Source of the DNA: Rhodanobacteraceae bacterium
GTDB lineage: Bacteria > Pseudomonadota > Gammaproteobacteria > Xanthomonadales > SZUA-5
Direction of reading: 5' to 3'
Length of the DNA stretch: 64,000 bases
Assembly: GCA_024234055.1 (NCBI GenBank)
Contig: JACKOW010000011.1
Span: 62,001-126,000 of the forward strand
Shown: positions 1-8,283 of the stretch, in pieces
Layout of the letters: every line of letters starts with the position of its first letter
Numbering within the stretch: position 1 is the first letter of the stretch
Notes under the pieces: model-generated
Told to the model about the DNA's origin: nothing
Seen by the model: the letters and a program-made list of their open reading frames with translations, nothing else
Databases searched by the model: none
Translations under genes and position numbers: made by a program

Positions 1-347
1 CCCAGGCGTGCGTAGTTTTCGGGCTTGCTGGTCTTGGCCTCGCGCAGCTTGGCATCGGCCAGTTTCAGCAGGTACTCGCGCACTTTGTCGAAATCGGCGG
101 GATAGTCGTGCCGGTTGGAAACCACCCAGCCCGAGTCCTTGCGCGTCAGCTCGGCAATGAGCGCATTGCCGGCGCCGGTGATGCGCAAGGCCTTGATGTC
201 GTTGAGTTCATTGCTGAGGCCCGGCACCAAAGGTCCCGATTCACTGACACCCTCGACGATGGGCTGCTGACGCTGGGTCAGGATCAGACCGATACCGAGC
301 ACCGCCACCGTGATCAGCAGCAGGGACAACAAGCGTTTCTGCATCAT
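1..347 (-). CDS. DUF4340-type membrane-anchored protein (C-terminus beyond window)
   Basis: The gene begins with ATG at 347 and runs off the left edge of the window, so only about 115 residues are visible. The N-terminus (MMQKRLLSLLL then a hydrophobic stretch to about residue 23) is a signal anchor. The visible remainder reads as a soluble periplasmic domain with an ITGAGNALIAEL strand. It lies 3 bp downstream of the GldG-like gene and is the last visible gene of the minus-strand operon. In many bacteria a DUF4340 protein follows the Gld-type ABC transporter genes, and position plus the N-terminal pattern is the basis for the name. Its biochemical role is unknown. An alternative start one codon inward (ATG at 344) is equally possible. 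Confidence 0.7.
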   Translation of the reverse strand, partial: MMQKRLLSLLLITVAVLGIGLILTQRQQPIVEGVSESGPLVPGLSNELNDIKALRITGAGNALIAELTRKDSGWVVSNRHDYPADFDKVREYLLKLADAKLREAKTSKPENYARL

Positions 348-350
348 GGC

Positions 351-2225
351 TCAGGCTCCTCCCATGACTGCGCGGCGACGGCTGCGGCGCAGATGCCAGA
401 ACAGCAGGGCGGCAATGATCACCAGGATCGGCACCAGCGCGATGTTGATGAACTTGGTGCGGCTGCCCAGGCTGCGGATGTCCTGATCGAGGCTGCGACG
501 AACATCGCGCAACTCCTTGCGGATGCGCACCTTTTCGTTCTGGAAGCGCTGCACTTCGGCCTGCTGCTCGGGCGACATGATCATCGCGTTCTCGCTGCTC
601 TTGTTGGCCTGCAGCTCATTGAGCTTGCGCTCGGTTTCGCTGAGCTGTTCCTGCAGCTGCTGTTCGGTGGTGCGGAAGCGCTCATCGGCGGCTCGACGCA
701 TGTCCTCGACCACGGTGAAGGGCCGCGTGCTGCTGTTGCGACCGCGGATCGAGATCAGCGCCGATGAGCCAGACAGATTGTCGGCCGAGTTGACGATCAG
801 ATCGCCGTTGTCGGCGAAAGGCGAGATCAGCTGCTGGCCGAAGAAGTTCTGCACCTGCACCCACAGACGGTTGCTGAGGATGTCCGTGTCGGCGATCAGG
901 ATGGCCTGCACCGGCTCGGCGGCTTCAGCGATGTGCCCGGGCTGGCTGGCGCGATCCGGGAAGGCGCTGGTGAACTTGCCGCTGAGGCGCGCGGCGATGA
1001 TGTAGTTCTCGCCGCTGGGGGTGAAGTCCTTCAGCAGCTCGCGCGGATCCGGCAGATAGCGGATGCGCTCGGTGGAGATGGTGCCGGCTTCGGAGCTGGA
1101 TTGCAGCAGCGGCTCCAGCGTGGCCGTGGCGCCTTCCTTGAGCTTGAAATGGCCAGCGGTGTCGATGTTGATCAGATCGAGCTTGGCACTCACCAGATCC
1201 TGATCGTTCATCTGTGCCGCGCGCAGGCCCAGGATCAGCGGATGCATGACCGGCGGTTCGGTCTGGCTGACCTGCACCTGCAGACCCAGCGCCCGATCCA
1301 TCACCACCTCGTCGGCCTTGTAGTCGACTCCCCAGTGGCTCAGCAGCTTCTGCAGGTTCGAGCTCTTGTCGGCAAACATGGCGGCCGAGGGGTTGTTGGG
1401 ATCGTTGCCGCTGGTATCGGCATTGGCGTTCGGATCCACGAACAGCAGCAGGCGACCGCCGCCCAGCAGGAACTGGTCGATGGCGTACAGGGTGTCGTCG
1501 CTGAGTGCCTTGGGATGCACCACCATCAGCAGCTTGACCGCCGGGTCGATGGTCTTGGGGTCCAGCCCCAGCGGACGCACTTCGAACAGCTCGCTGAGCT
1601 GCTGCATCACCGCCCAGGGGTCCGACATCTTCTGCGTGGTCTGATCGAAACCGCCGCCGATCGGCAACGAGGACAGCAGACCGATCACCGGCTTGTCCGG
1701 CTGCAGCAGATTCTGGATCAGCTTGGCGATGTCGTATTCGAGAAAGACTTCCTTGTCCGGCTGGAAGAAGGGGATGACCGCCTTGCCATTCAGCGAGTTG
1801 GTGCCGGCCAGGCCAAAGAACAGCTTGGCGCCGGTGCTGCCCACCGGCACCGACTGCAAGCCGGCGGCGGCCGCTTCATCTTCCTCTTCGCTGAAGGGTT
1901 GTGGGTCGATCACCGACAGCTTGATCTTGCCACCGGTGCGGCTGGCCATCTCCTCCAGCAGCTCGCGCACGCGCTGGGCGTAGGTGCGGATCGGCGCCAG
2001 GTCGCGTGAGGCTTCGTCGGAGAAATAGAAGTACAGATTGATCGGCTCGTCGATCTTGCCGAGGATTTCCTTGCTGCCGTCACTCAGCGTGTACTCGCTG
2101 TTGGCAGTGAGGTCGAGTCGGGCACCGCGCAGCACCAGATTGCTGATCACGGTGGCGCCGATGAAGAGCAGCGCCAGCAGCAGCAGCACGAGGCCGCCCG
2201 AGGCGCGTTTGGTTATCGCGTTCAT
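351..2225 (-). CDS. GldG-like ABC transporter auxiliary protein
   Basis: This is a 624-residue protein with one N-terminal membrane helix (about residues 10-32), a large periplasmic part and one C-terminal helix (about 596-614) followed by a basic tail. The extracytoplasmic part resembles the GldG/DUF7088 type: a thioredoxin-like start (YTLSDGSKEIL, then INLYFYFSD) and a GATase-like section (GGRLLLFVDPNAN). A charged coiled coil precedes the last helix (about 515-585). In Flavobacterium GldF and GldG partner the ATPase GldA; in proteobacteria the homologous cassette has no settled substrate. The gene lies 15 bp after the permease and 3 bp before the DUF4340 gene, so one transcript is likely. 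No truncation is seen. Confidence 0.8.
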   Translation of the reverse strand: MNAITKRASGGLVLLLLALLFIGATVISNLVLRGARLDLTANSEYTLSDGSKEILGKIDEPINLYFYFSDEASRDLAPIRTYAQRVRELLEEMASRTGGKIKLSVIDPQPFSEEEDEAAAAGLQSVPVGSTGAKLFFGLAGTNSLNGKAVIPFFQPDKEVFLEYDIAKLIQNLLQPDKPVIGLLSSLPIGGGFDQTTQKMSDPWAVMQQLSELFEVRPLGLDPKTIDPAVKLLMVVHPKALSDDTLYAIDQFLLGGGRLLLFVDPNANADTSGNDPNNPSAAMFADKSSNLQKLLSHWGVDYKADEVVMDRALGLQVQVSQTEPPVMHPLILGLRAAQMNDQDLVSAKLDLINIDTAGHFKLKEGATATLEPLLQSSSEAGTISTERIRYLPDPRELLKDFTPSGENYIIAARLSGKFTSAFPDRASQPGHIAEAAEPVQAILIADTDILSNRLWVQVQNFFGQQLISPFADNGDLIVNSADNLSGSSALISIRGRNSSTRPFTVVEDMRRAADERFRTTEQQLQEQLSETERKLNELQANKSSENAMIMSPEQQAEVQRFQNEKVRIRKELRDVRRSLDQDIRSLGSRTKFINIALVPILVIIAALLFWHLRRSRRRAVMGGA

Positions 2226-2240
2226 CGTCAGGGGTCTCCG

Positions 2241-2975
2241 TCAGTCAGCTTTCTTGAGGTCGATCACCACCGAGGTGGCGTACAGGAAGAAACCGATCAG
2301 CAGCCCGAAGAAGATCAGGTCCCGCAGATCGATCACGCCCTTGCTGATCGAGGAGAAATGGGTGATGAAACTCAGCGAGGCGACGCCGTCCACCAGCCAC
2401 TGCGGCAGTGCCAGCTTGGCAAAGCCCAGCACCATCGGATGGCCGGCCAGCAGCAGGCCAAAGCAGATCACCACGGTGATGATGAAGGCGATCACCTGAC
2501 TGCGGGTGGCCGCCGACACGGCACTGCCGATGGCCAGGAAACCGCCAGCCATCAGCAGGCTGCCAATGTAGCTGGCGATGATCACGCCGTTGTCAGGATC
2601 GCCGAGGTAGTTGACCGTGATCCAGATCGGGAAGGTCAGCGCCAGGGCAATGCCGACGAAGGCCCAGGCCGCCAGGAACTTGCCCAGCACCGTCTGAAAC
2701 TGGGTCACCGGCAATGTCAGCAGCAGCTCGATGGAGCCGCTGTTGCGCTCCTCGGCCCACAGGCGCATGGCCACCGCTGGTACCAGGAACAGATACAGCC
2801 AGGGATGGAAATCGAAGAAGGGTCGCAGATCGGCCTGGCCGCGCTCGAACAGACCGCCGAGCTGGAAGGCGAAGGCATTGGCCAGCACCAGGAAGATCAC
2901 GATGAACACATAGGCGACCGGCGTGGCGAAATAGCTGGCCAGTTCGCGCTTGAAGATCACTTTGACTGGATTCAT
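2241..2975 (-). CDS. ABC transporter permease, ABC-2/GldF type
   Basis: A 244-residue permease with about six membrane helices, starting MNPVKVIFKRELASYFATP, which is characteristic of ABC-2/GldF-like permeases. The sequence RLWAEERNSGSIELLLTLPV is the conserved cytoplasmic coupling segment of this family. The start codon overlaps the end of the ATPase gene by 4 bp (ATGA), indicating translational coupling. It should form the membrane channel with the upstream ATPase and work with the GldG-like and DUF4340 proteins. The substrate cannot be read from the sequence. Confidence 0.85.
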   Translation of the reverse strand: MNPVKVIFKRELASYFATPVAYVFIVIFLVLANAFAFQLGGLFERGQADLRPFFDFHPWLYLFLVPAVAMRLWAEERNSGSIELLLTLPVTQFQTVLGKFLAAWAFVGIALALTFPIWITVNYLGDPDNGVIIASYIGSLLMAGGFLAIGSAVSAATRSQVIAFIITVVICFGLLLAGHPMVLGFAKLALPQWLVDGVASLSFITHFSSISKGVIDLRDLIFFGLLIGFFLYATSVVIDLKKAD

Positions 2976-3901
2976 GAGCGGGCTCCGGTCTGGGTGATGG
3001 TGCGGAAGACTTCATCCAGGCGGCCGCGCTCCAGCAGCACTTCGGAGACGTCGAGCTTGCGATCCTGGATCATGCGGCTGATCGGACCGAAGATGGCCTG
3101 ACCCTTGCGTGGGAAGGCGGTGACCACCTGGTCTTCCAGATCGATGACCACTTCATCGACACCGTTGACCTGGGTCAGGGCGGTCTTCAGCCCCGGCAGG
3201 TCAGCGGCGCGCAGGGTCACGGCGTTGTGGAAGCGCGAACGGGCTTCCAGTTCGTCGGGTGTGGCATCGGCCACCACCTTGCCGTTGGCAATGATGATGG
3301 CGCGGGTGCACACGGCGTGCACTTCCTCCAGGATGTGGGTGGACACGATCACGATCTTGTCCTTGGCCAGGCCCTGGATCAGCGAGCGCACCTCGTGCTT
3401 CTGGTTGGGGTCGAGGCCGTCAGTGGGTTCGTCCAGCACCAGCACCTTGGGATCGTGGAGGATGGCCTGGGCGATGCCGACTCGGCGCTTGAAGCCCTTA
3501 GACAGGGTTTCGATGGGTTGTTCGACTACCCGTTCCAGTCCCAGCCGGGCAATGACTTCCTGGATGCGCCGGTCGCGGGCACCGGGAGCAATGCCGCGGA
3601 TGTCGGCGATGAAACTCAGGAAGCCCGACGGTGTCATCTCTCCGTAGCAGGGTGCGCCTTCGGGCAGATAGCCGATGCAGCGCTTGGCTTCCAGCGCATG
3701 AGTCTCGACATCGAAACCGCAGACGCTGATCGAACCGGATGTCGGTGTCAGGAAGCCGGCGATCATCTTCATGGTGGTGGACTTGCCGGCGCCATTGGGC
3801 CCGAGGAAGCCCAGGACTTCTCCGGCAGAGACGGTGAAGCTCACCGAGTCGACTGCCAGAAGATCCCCGTATCTCTTCGTTAAATTCTTGATATCTATCA
3901 T
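2972..3901 (-). CDS. ABC transporter ATP-binding protein, GldA type
   Basis: A 309-residue ATPase with Walker A GPNGAGKST, signature LSKGFKRRVGIAQ, Walker B VLVLDEPTDGLDP and switch His in STHILEEV. The C-terminal 80 residues form the accessory domain common in ABC-2 exporters. The reading frame stays open upstream to about 4018, but ATG at 3901 (MIDIKNLTKRYG) matches the usual N-terminus of the family and the upstream residues look non-coding. It is the first gene of the four-gene minus-strand operon and is divergent from the DUF6159 gene, with 181 bp between the starts. Confidence 0.88.
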   Translation of the reverse strand: MIDIKNLTKRYGDLLAVDSVSFTVSAGEVLGFLGPNGAGKSTTMKMIAGFLTPTSGSISVCGFDVETHALEAKRCIGYLPEGAPCYGEMTPSGFLSFIADIRGIAPGARDRRIQEVIARLGLERVVEQPIETLSKGFKRRVGIAQAILHDPKVLVLDEPTDGLDPNQKHEVRSLIQGLAKDKIVIVSTHILEEVHAVCTRAIIIANGKVVADATPDELEARSRFHNAVTLRAADLPGLKTALTQVNGVDEVVIDLEDQVVTAFPRKGQAIFGPISRMIQDRKLDVSEVLLERGRLDEVFRTITQTGARS

Positions 3902-4082
3902 TTTATTGGCACGAGAGTAGTGGACCGAGTAGACGGTGGAAGGTGGATTTTCAGCGGACCCCAAGCACGAAAGCTGCGCATCTGGGGGCATTGCCCGACA
4001 AATCAAGCCGGAATGCACCCTTCTCCTTGCGTCCGCGCAAGGCTAACCTTCTGCGACCGCAGCAAGCCCCCTGGAGTTCCCC

Positions 4083-4937
4083 ATGTTCGAACGATTTTCA
4101 CGCAGCTGGGCCCTGATCAAGGCCAGTGCGTCGGTACTGGGCAAGGACAAGGAACTGCTGGTGTTCCCGGCAGTCTCGTCGGTGGCAGCCCTGATCGTGG
4201 CGGCCAGCTTCCTGGCGCCGCTGTTCTGGTGGAGCCAGGGACACGCCGGGGCCTTCAACAAGGACGAGATGTCGCCCGTCTGGTTCGTGTGGGCCTTCGC
4301 CTTTTATCTGACCCAGTACTTCGTGATCTTCTTCTTCAATACCGCGTTGGTGGGCGCGGCCTCGATGCGTCTGGAGGGCGAGGACCCGACCGTGGCCGAT
4401 GGCTTGCGCATTGCCTGGTCGAAGGTGGGCACCATACTCGGTTACGCCGCCATCGCCGCAACCGTGGGCATGATTCTGCGCGCCATCGAAGAACGCGCGG
4501 GCTGGCTGGGTTCGATCATCGCTGGTCTGTTCGGGGCGGCCTGGACGGTGGCTTCCTTCATGGTGGTGCCGGTGCTGGTGCACCGTGACATCGGTCCGCT
4601 CGATGCGGTCAAGGAGAGCGCACTGCTGCTCAAGCAGACCTGGGGCGAGAATCTGATTGGCCAGGGCGGCATGGGGCTGATCTTCGGCCTCGGTTATGTG
4701 TTGTTGTGGATGGTCACGCTGGGTCTGGCGGTGCCGGCAGCAACCTCCCATCAAGTAGCCCTGGCCGCCACGATTGCAGCCACCGGGGTCATTGCCACGA
4801 TGCTGCTGGCGCTGATGCAGGCGGCACTGACCGGCATTTATTCGGCGGCGCTGTATCGCTATGCCGTGGGCCATGTGAACGCGCCGGAGTTTTCGGCGGG
4901 TCTGCTGCAGAAGGCATTCGCGCCGAAGAAGAAGTGA
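4083..4937 (+). CDS. DUF6159-like multi-pass membrane protein
   Basis: A 284-residue integral membrane protein with about six helices. The N-terminus MFERFSRSWALIKAS and the internal WGENLIGQGG motif fit the DUF6159 family, which has no known function. The ATG at 4083 has only weak purine-rich sequence ahead of it, but the protein begins directly with the family motif. The gene is monocistronic and divergent from the ABC operon. An inverted repeat at its 3' end includes the stop codon. Confidence 0.7.
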   Translation: MFERFSRSWALIKASASVLGKDKELLVFPAVSSVAALIVAASFLAPLFWWSQGHAGAFNKDEMSPVWFVWAFAFYLTQYFVIFFFNTALVGAASMRLEGEDPTVADGLRIAWSKVGTILGYAAIAATVGMILRAIEERAGWLGSIIAGLFGAAWTVASFMVVPVLVHRDIGPLDAVKESALLLKQTWGENLIGQGGMGLIFGLGYVLLWMVTLGLAVPAATSHQVALAATIAATGVIATMLLALMQAALTGIYSAALYRYAVGHVNAPEFSAGLLQKAFAPKKK

Positions 4938-4993
4938 TGGCCGGCTGAATCGGCCCTCGCAAACGCCGGGAACCATGGCACGCGCCGGCCATC
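4936..4993 (+). terminator. possible hairpin terminator after the DUF6159 gene
   Basis: A perfect 10-bp inverted repeat (GATGGCCGGC at 4936 and GCCGGCCATC at 4984) with a 38-base loop overlaps the TGA stop. There is no T-run, so it may equally be a degenerate intergenic repeat. The rest of the gap to 5163 holds nothing I recognise. Confidence 0.3.
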
Positions 4994-5163
4994 TATCCAT
5001 GCCACTGGCGCCTCGCCTTCGTGCCGGCCGAGATCGATGTGGACGCGCTCCGCAGGGACGGGTGCGGCTACTTCAGCTTGGGTTGCCGGGCCGTGTCGGG
5101 GTGTGATCAGGAGCGCGTTTCAGCGCAGGGGAGCTTCGCCCCTGAATCAGAGGACACTGTGAG

Positions 5164-5685
5164 ATGACGGGAAGCGGAATCGCCGTGCTGGCGGCGATGG
5201 CCAGCAGCGTGCAGGAGATCGGTGCAGCCACGCCGGGTCACTGGCTCAGCTCGCTGGCGGTGGTAACAACCACCATCGGCGTCATCATTGCCTCGGTCTT
5301 GCTGCATTACGAAGGACTGACCCTGCTGCAGCGCAACCTCGGTGAGATCCACCTCGGGCCGCGGCGCATGAAGGTGCTGTTCGGCATCATCGGCGTGCTG
5401 GTCATGCACGCCGTCGAGATCACCTTCTTCGCCGTTGGATACGCCATTGTCCACAAGGTCCACGATGGTGGCTCTATCTCCGGCATGCCGCACCCGCCTT
5501 TCCTGGACCTGATGTACTTCTCGGCCACCACCTACACCACCGTGGGCTACGGCGATCTGGCGCCGGTCGGTCCTCTGCGCTTCCTCGCCGCCGTCGAATC
5601 CCTGGCCGGCTTCGTGCTGGTCAGTTGGTCAGCGTCCTTCACCTATCTGGTGATGGAGCGCTTCTGGGGCAGGCGAGCGCTGTAA
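5164..5685 (+). CDS. two-helix potassium-channel-like protein
   Basis: A 173-residue membrane protein. Helices lie at about residues 33-52, 75-98 and after the pore. The pore loop TTYTTVGYGDLAP contains the K+ selectivity filter TVGYGD, followed by a final helix ending in FTYLVME. No cytoplasmic RCK/TrkA-N domain follows, so gating by ligand is not evident. GAGG lies upstream of the ATG. The gene is 78 bp before tcdA on the same strand, but a functional link is not apparent. Confidence 0.85.
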   Translation: MTGSGIAVLAAMASSVQEIGAATPGHWLSSLAVVTTTIGVIIASVLLHYEGLTLLQRNLGEIHLGPRRMKVLFGIIGVLVMHAVEITFFAVGYAIVHKVHDGGSISGMPHPPFLDLMYFSATTYTTVGYGDLAPVGPLRFLAAVESLAGFVLVSWSASFTYLVMERFWGRRAL

Positions 5686-5763
5686 CGCAACTCCGGTGCA
5701 GCGGCCCGGTCGATCTGCTTTACTTCGCCCCCCTCAGGTTTTCTCATCGCGTCCGGCGCGCCC

Positions 5764-6567
5764 ATGTCCCTGCCTTCTGCTTCTGCTGCCATCGATCCTC
5801 GCTTTGCCGGCATCGCCCGCCTGTATGGCATTGATGCCCTCGCGCGCCTGAGGCGCGCGCACGTGCTGGTGATCGGCGTCGGCGGAGTGGGTTCGTGGGC
5901 TGCCGAAGCGCTGGCGCGCAGCGGGATCGGCAAGCTGACGCTGATCGACGGCGACGAGGTCTGCGTCTCCAATGCCAATCGGCAGATGCATGCACTCGAA
6001 GGCAACTACGGCAAGCTCAAGGTCGAGGTGCTGGCAGAGCGCCTGCGCGCCATTGATCCTGCGCTTCAGGTGCAGCCGCTGGCGCATTTCCTGACGCCCT
6101 CCAATCTGGATCTGATCGGCGAGGGCGGCTTCGATGCGGTGCTGGATGCCTGCGATGCCTTCAGGGTCAAGGTCGAAACCATTGTCTATTGTCGGCGTCG
6201 CAAGATTCCGATCATCGTGTCCGGATCGGCCGGCGGTCGAGTCGATCCGACCCAGATTCGGGTACGTGATCTGTCGCGCACCGAACACGATGCGCTGCTG
6301 AGCCTGATCCGCAAGAAGCTGCGTGAGGAGTTCAAGTATCCGCGTGGACCGAAGCGCTATTTCGGCGTGCCCGCGGTGTATTCGCTGGAGAACGTGCGCT
6401 ATCCCAGCGCCGATGGCGGAGTCTGCTCGGCCAAGCCGGATTCGCTGGAGGAAGGTCGGCTCGATTGCGGTGGCGGCCTGGGCGCGGCCACTCACGTCAC
6501 CGGCGCCTTCGCCTTTGTCGCTGTGGGCGAGTTGATCCGGCGCTTGCTGGCCAGGACAGGCTGCTAG
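5764..6567 (+). CDS. tcdA: tRNA cyclic N6-threonylcarbamoyladenosine(37) synthase TcdA (CsdL)
   Basis: A 267-residue ThiF/E1-like enzyme, about the length of E. coli TcdA. The nucleotide-binding loop is at about residues 36-43 (IGVGGVGS). LIDGDEVCVSNANRQ and LDACDAFRVK are typical of the family. It uses ATP to dehydrate t6A at position 37 of ANN-decoding tRNAs to the cyclic form. The stop TAG at 6565-6567 lies inside the terminal CTAG of the adjoining repeat element, so insertion of that element appears to have occurred at the end of this gene. Confidence 0.93.
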   Translation: MSLPSASAAIDPRFAGIARLYGIDALARLRRAHVLVIGVGGVGSWAAEALARSGIGKLTLIDGDEVCVSNANRQMHALEGNYGKLKVEVLAERLRAIDPALQVQPLAHFLTPSNLDLIGEGGFDAVLDACDAFRVKVETIVYCRRRKIPIIVSGSAGGRVDPTQIRVRDLSRTEHDALLSLIRKKLREEFKYPRGPKRYFGVPAVYSLENVRYPSADGGVCSAKPDSLEEGRLDCGGGLGAATHVTGAFAFVAVGELIRRLLARTGC

Positions 6568-6817
6568 CCCGCACATTTCATGAGGTCGCGATGAAATGGC
6601 CCGACTTCGTTGGAACGACGCGGAAATCCTCGAATTGGTTGAAATGACAAACTGTTCGCTGCCATTGCCTCGCTAACGCGGCCCTCGCTCGTTCTTTGCG
6701 CCGGACTCTTCGTTGCTCGTCGTCGCAATGGAACAACCATTGCTCCTCCTCTCGTCTCGATTCCGGCGCAAAGCCCTTCGCGATCATCCGCGTTCCCTCA
6801 TGAAATGTGCGGGCTAG
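6564..6817. mobile_element. 254-bp element with perfect 22-bp inverted ends beginning CTAG (MITE-like), copy 1
   Basis: Both ends read CTAGCCCGCACATTTCATGA followed by GG in outward orientation (6564-6585 and, inverted, 6796-6817), a perfect 22-bp match. Inside is a 12-bp perfect stem, CTTTGCGCCGGA at 6694-6705 with TCCGGCGCAAAG at 6762-6773. That stem encloses a smaller hairpin GCAATGG-AACAA-CCATTGC (6725-6743). No transposase is encoded. A diverged copy in inverted orientation occurs at 63849-64000. The left CTAG carries the tcdA stop codon. It fits a non-autonomous transposable element or a large REP-like unit. The 155 bp from 6818 to 6972 hold nothing recognised except the kinase ribosome-binding site. 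Confidence 0.7.
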
Positions 6818-6972
6818 GCCGAGGGTGCGCGTTCCCTGGCATGGGCGTGGTGAAATGCGCCGGAGAGCCGCTAAGCGACACCCACGACCTACATTGGTCG
6901 GGATGCTCTTCGCGCCGCTTGCAGGAACTTCCCTTCAGAATGCGGCGCTAGCTTTCCAGTGAGAGGTTGCCA

Positions 6973-8283
6973 ATGACCCACCACGGTCAATCCGGGCTGC
7001 GTGCGAAGATCGGTATCGCCTTCATCCTGCAGGCGGCCGCCATTTCCTGCGGTACCGTGCTCGGTGTCTATGGCGCGGCGGCGGTGCTCGAAGACGTGTT
7101 GATGAAGCGCGCCTTGCGCGAGGAAACCACGCATTACATCGAGTTGCTGGAACGCAACCCGGTGTATCCGACGCCCGATACCCACAACATGAAGGGCTAT
7201 CTGCAGCGCTCCGGCGAAACTGATGAAGTGGTGCCGCCGGCATTGCGCGGGCTGGACCTGGGCTTCCACGTTCTGCGCCAGAATGGTAGTCGGGCGCTGG
7301 TGTTCGTGTCGGATGCCAAGCCAGGTCGGCTGTTCCTGGTCATCGATCAGGCCCATATCGGTCAGTTGGCGCTGTTTTTCGGTCTGGTGCCGCTGACCCT
7401 GGTGCTGATGTTCATCTATCTCGCCACCTGGCTCACCTACAGGCTTTCGCGCCGCGCGATCTCGCCGGTGATCTGGCTGGCCAACGAAGTACGCAGCTGG
7501 GATCCGAAGAACCCCGATTTCAGCGCCCTGGCGCCCGAGCGCATGCCGCCCGATATCGAGGGCGAGACCCTGACCTTGTCCGAATCGATCTACGGCTTCG
7601 GCAAGCGCATCTCCGAGTTCGTCGACCGCGAACGCAACTTCACTCGCGACGCCAGCCACGAACTGCGCACGCCGCTGACAGTGATCAAGATGGCCAGCGA
7701 GGTACTGATCAGCGACGGCCAACTGGACGACTACTCGATGCGCAACGCCCAGCGCATCCTGCGCTCGGCGCGAGACATGGAGGCGCTGATCGAGGCCTTC
7801 CTGTTGATGGCACGCGAGGCAGAGAACGCGCTTCCTGCCGATGACTTCTCGATCAACTCGGTGGTCTGCGAGGAAATGGAGCGTGCCGAAACACTGGCGG
7901 CGGAAAAGCCGATCAAGCTGGAAATCGTCGAGAACGCCCAGTTCTGTCTGCACGCGCCGTCCAAAGTCGTCGCTGTGCTGATTGGCAACCTGATCCGCAA
8001 CGCCGTGAGCTACACCGACGAAGGCCGCGTTCGCGTGATCGTCGATCCGGGCATGGTCACGGTGGAGGACACCGGCGTCGGCATGTCGGAGGAAGACCTC
8101 AAGCAGATCTTCCAGCCTTTCTTCCGAGCCGAGCACGGCCGCCGCGGAGGCATCGGCGTGGGACTCACCATCGTCAAGCGCCTGTCCGACCGCTTCCGCT
8201 GGCCGATCGAATTCGAGAGCAAGCTGGGCGAGGGCACGAAGGTCAAGGTGCGTTTCCCCGATTGCCGGCAGGTGGGGTGTTGA
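6973..8283 (+). CDS. orphan membrane sensor histidine kinase
   Basis: A 436-residue kinase with helix 1 at about residues 14-38, a periplasmic sensor of about 95 residues, helix 2 at about 132-156 and a short HAMP-like linker. HisKA carries His229 in RDASHELRTPLTVIKM. The HATPase domain has N343 in NLIRNAVSYT, DTGVGM and GIGVGLTIVKRL. GAGAGG upstream supports ATG at 6973 rather than the TTG six bases earlier. No response regulator is adjacent on either side, so its partner is elsewhere. The periplasmic sensor has no motif I recognise. Confidence 0.88.
   Translation: MTHHGQSGLRAKIGIAFILQAAAISCGTVLGVYGAAAVLEDVLMKRALREETTHYIELLERNPVYPTPDTHNMKGYLQRSGETDEVVPPALRGLDLGFHVLRQNGSRALVFVSDAKPGRLFLVIDQAHIGQLALFFGLVPLTLVLMFIYLATWLTYRLSRRAISPVIWLANEVRSWDPKNPDFSALAPERMPPDIEGETLTLSESIYGFGKRISEFVDRERNFTRDASHELRTPLTVIKMASEVLISDGQLDDYSMRNAQRILRSARDMEALIEAFLLMAREAENALPADDFSINSVVCEEMERAETLAAEKPIKLEIVENAQFCLHAPSKVVAVLIGNLIRNAVSYTDEGRVRVIVDPGMVTVEDTGVGMSEEDLKQIFQPFFRAEHGRRGGIGVGLTIVKRLSDRFRWPIEFESKLGEGTKVKVRFPDCRQVGC

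Noticed and set aside
6578..6787. A 69-residue protein gene in the CTAG element
   Set aside because: No ribosome-binding site, and the same frame is interrupted in copy 2; kept only as a finding.
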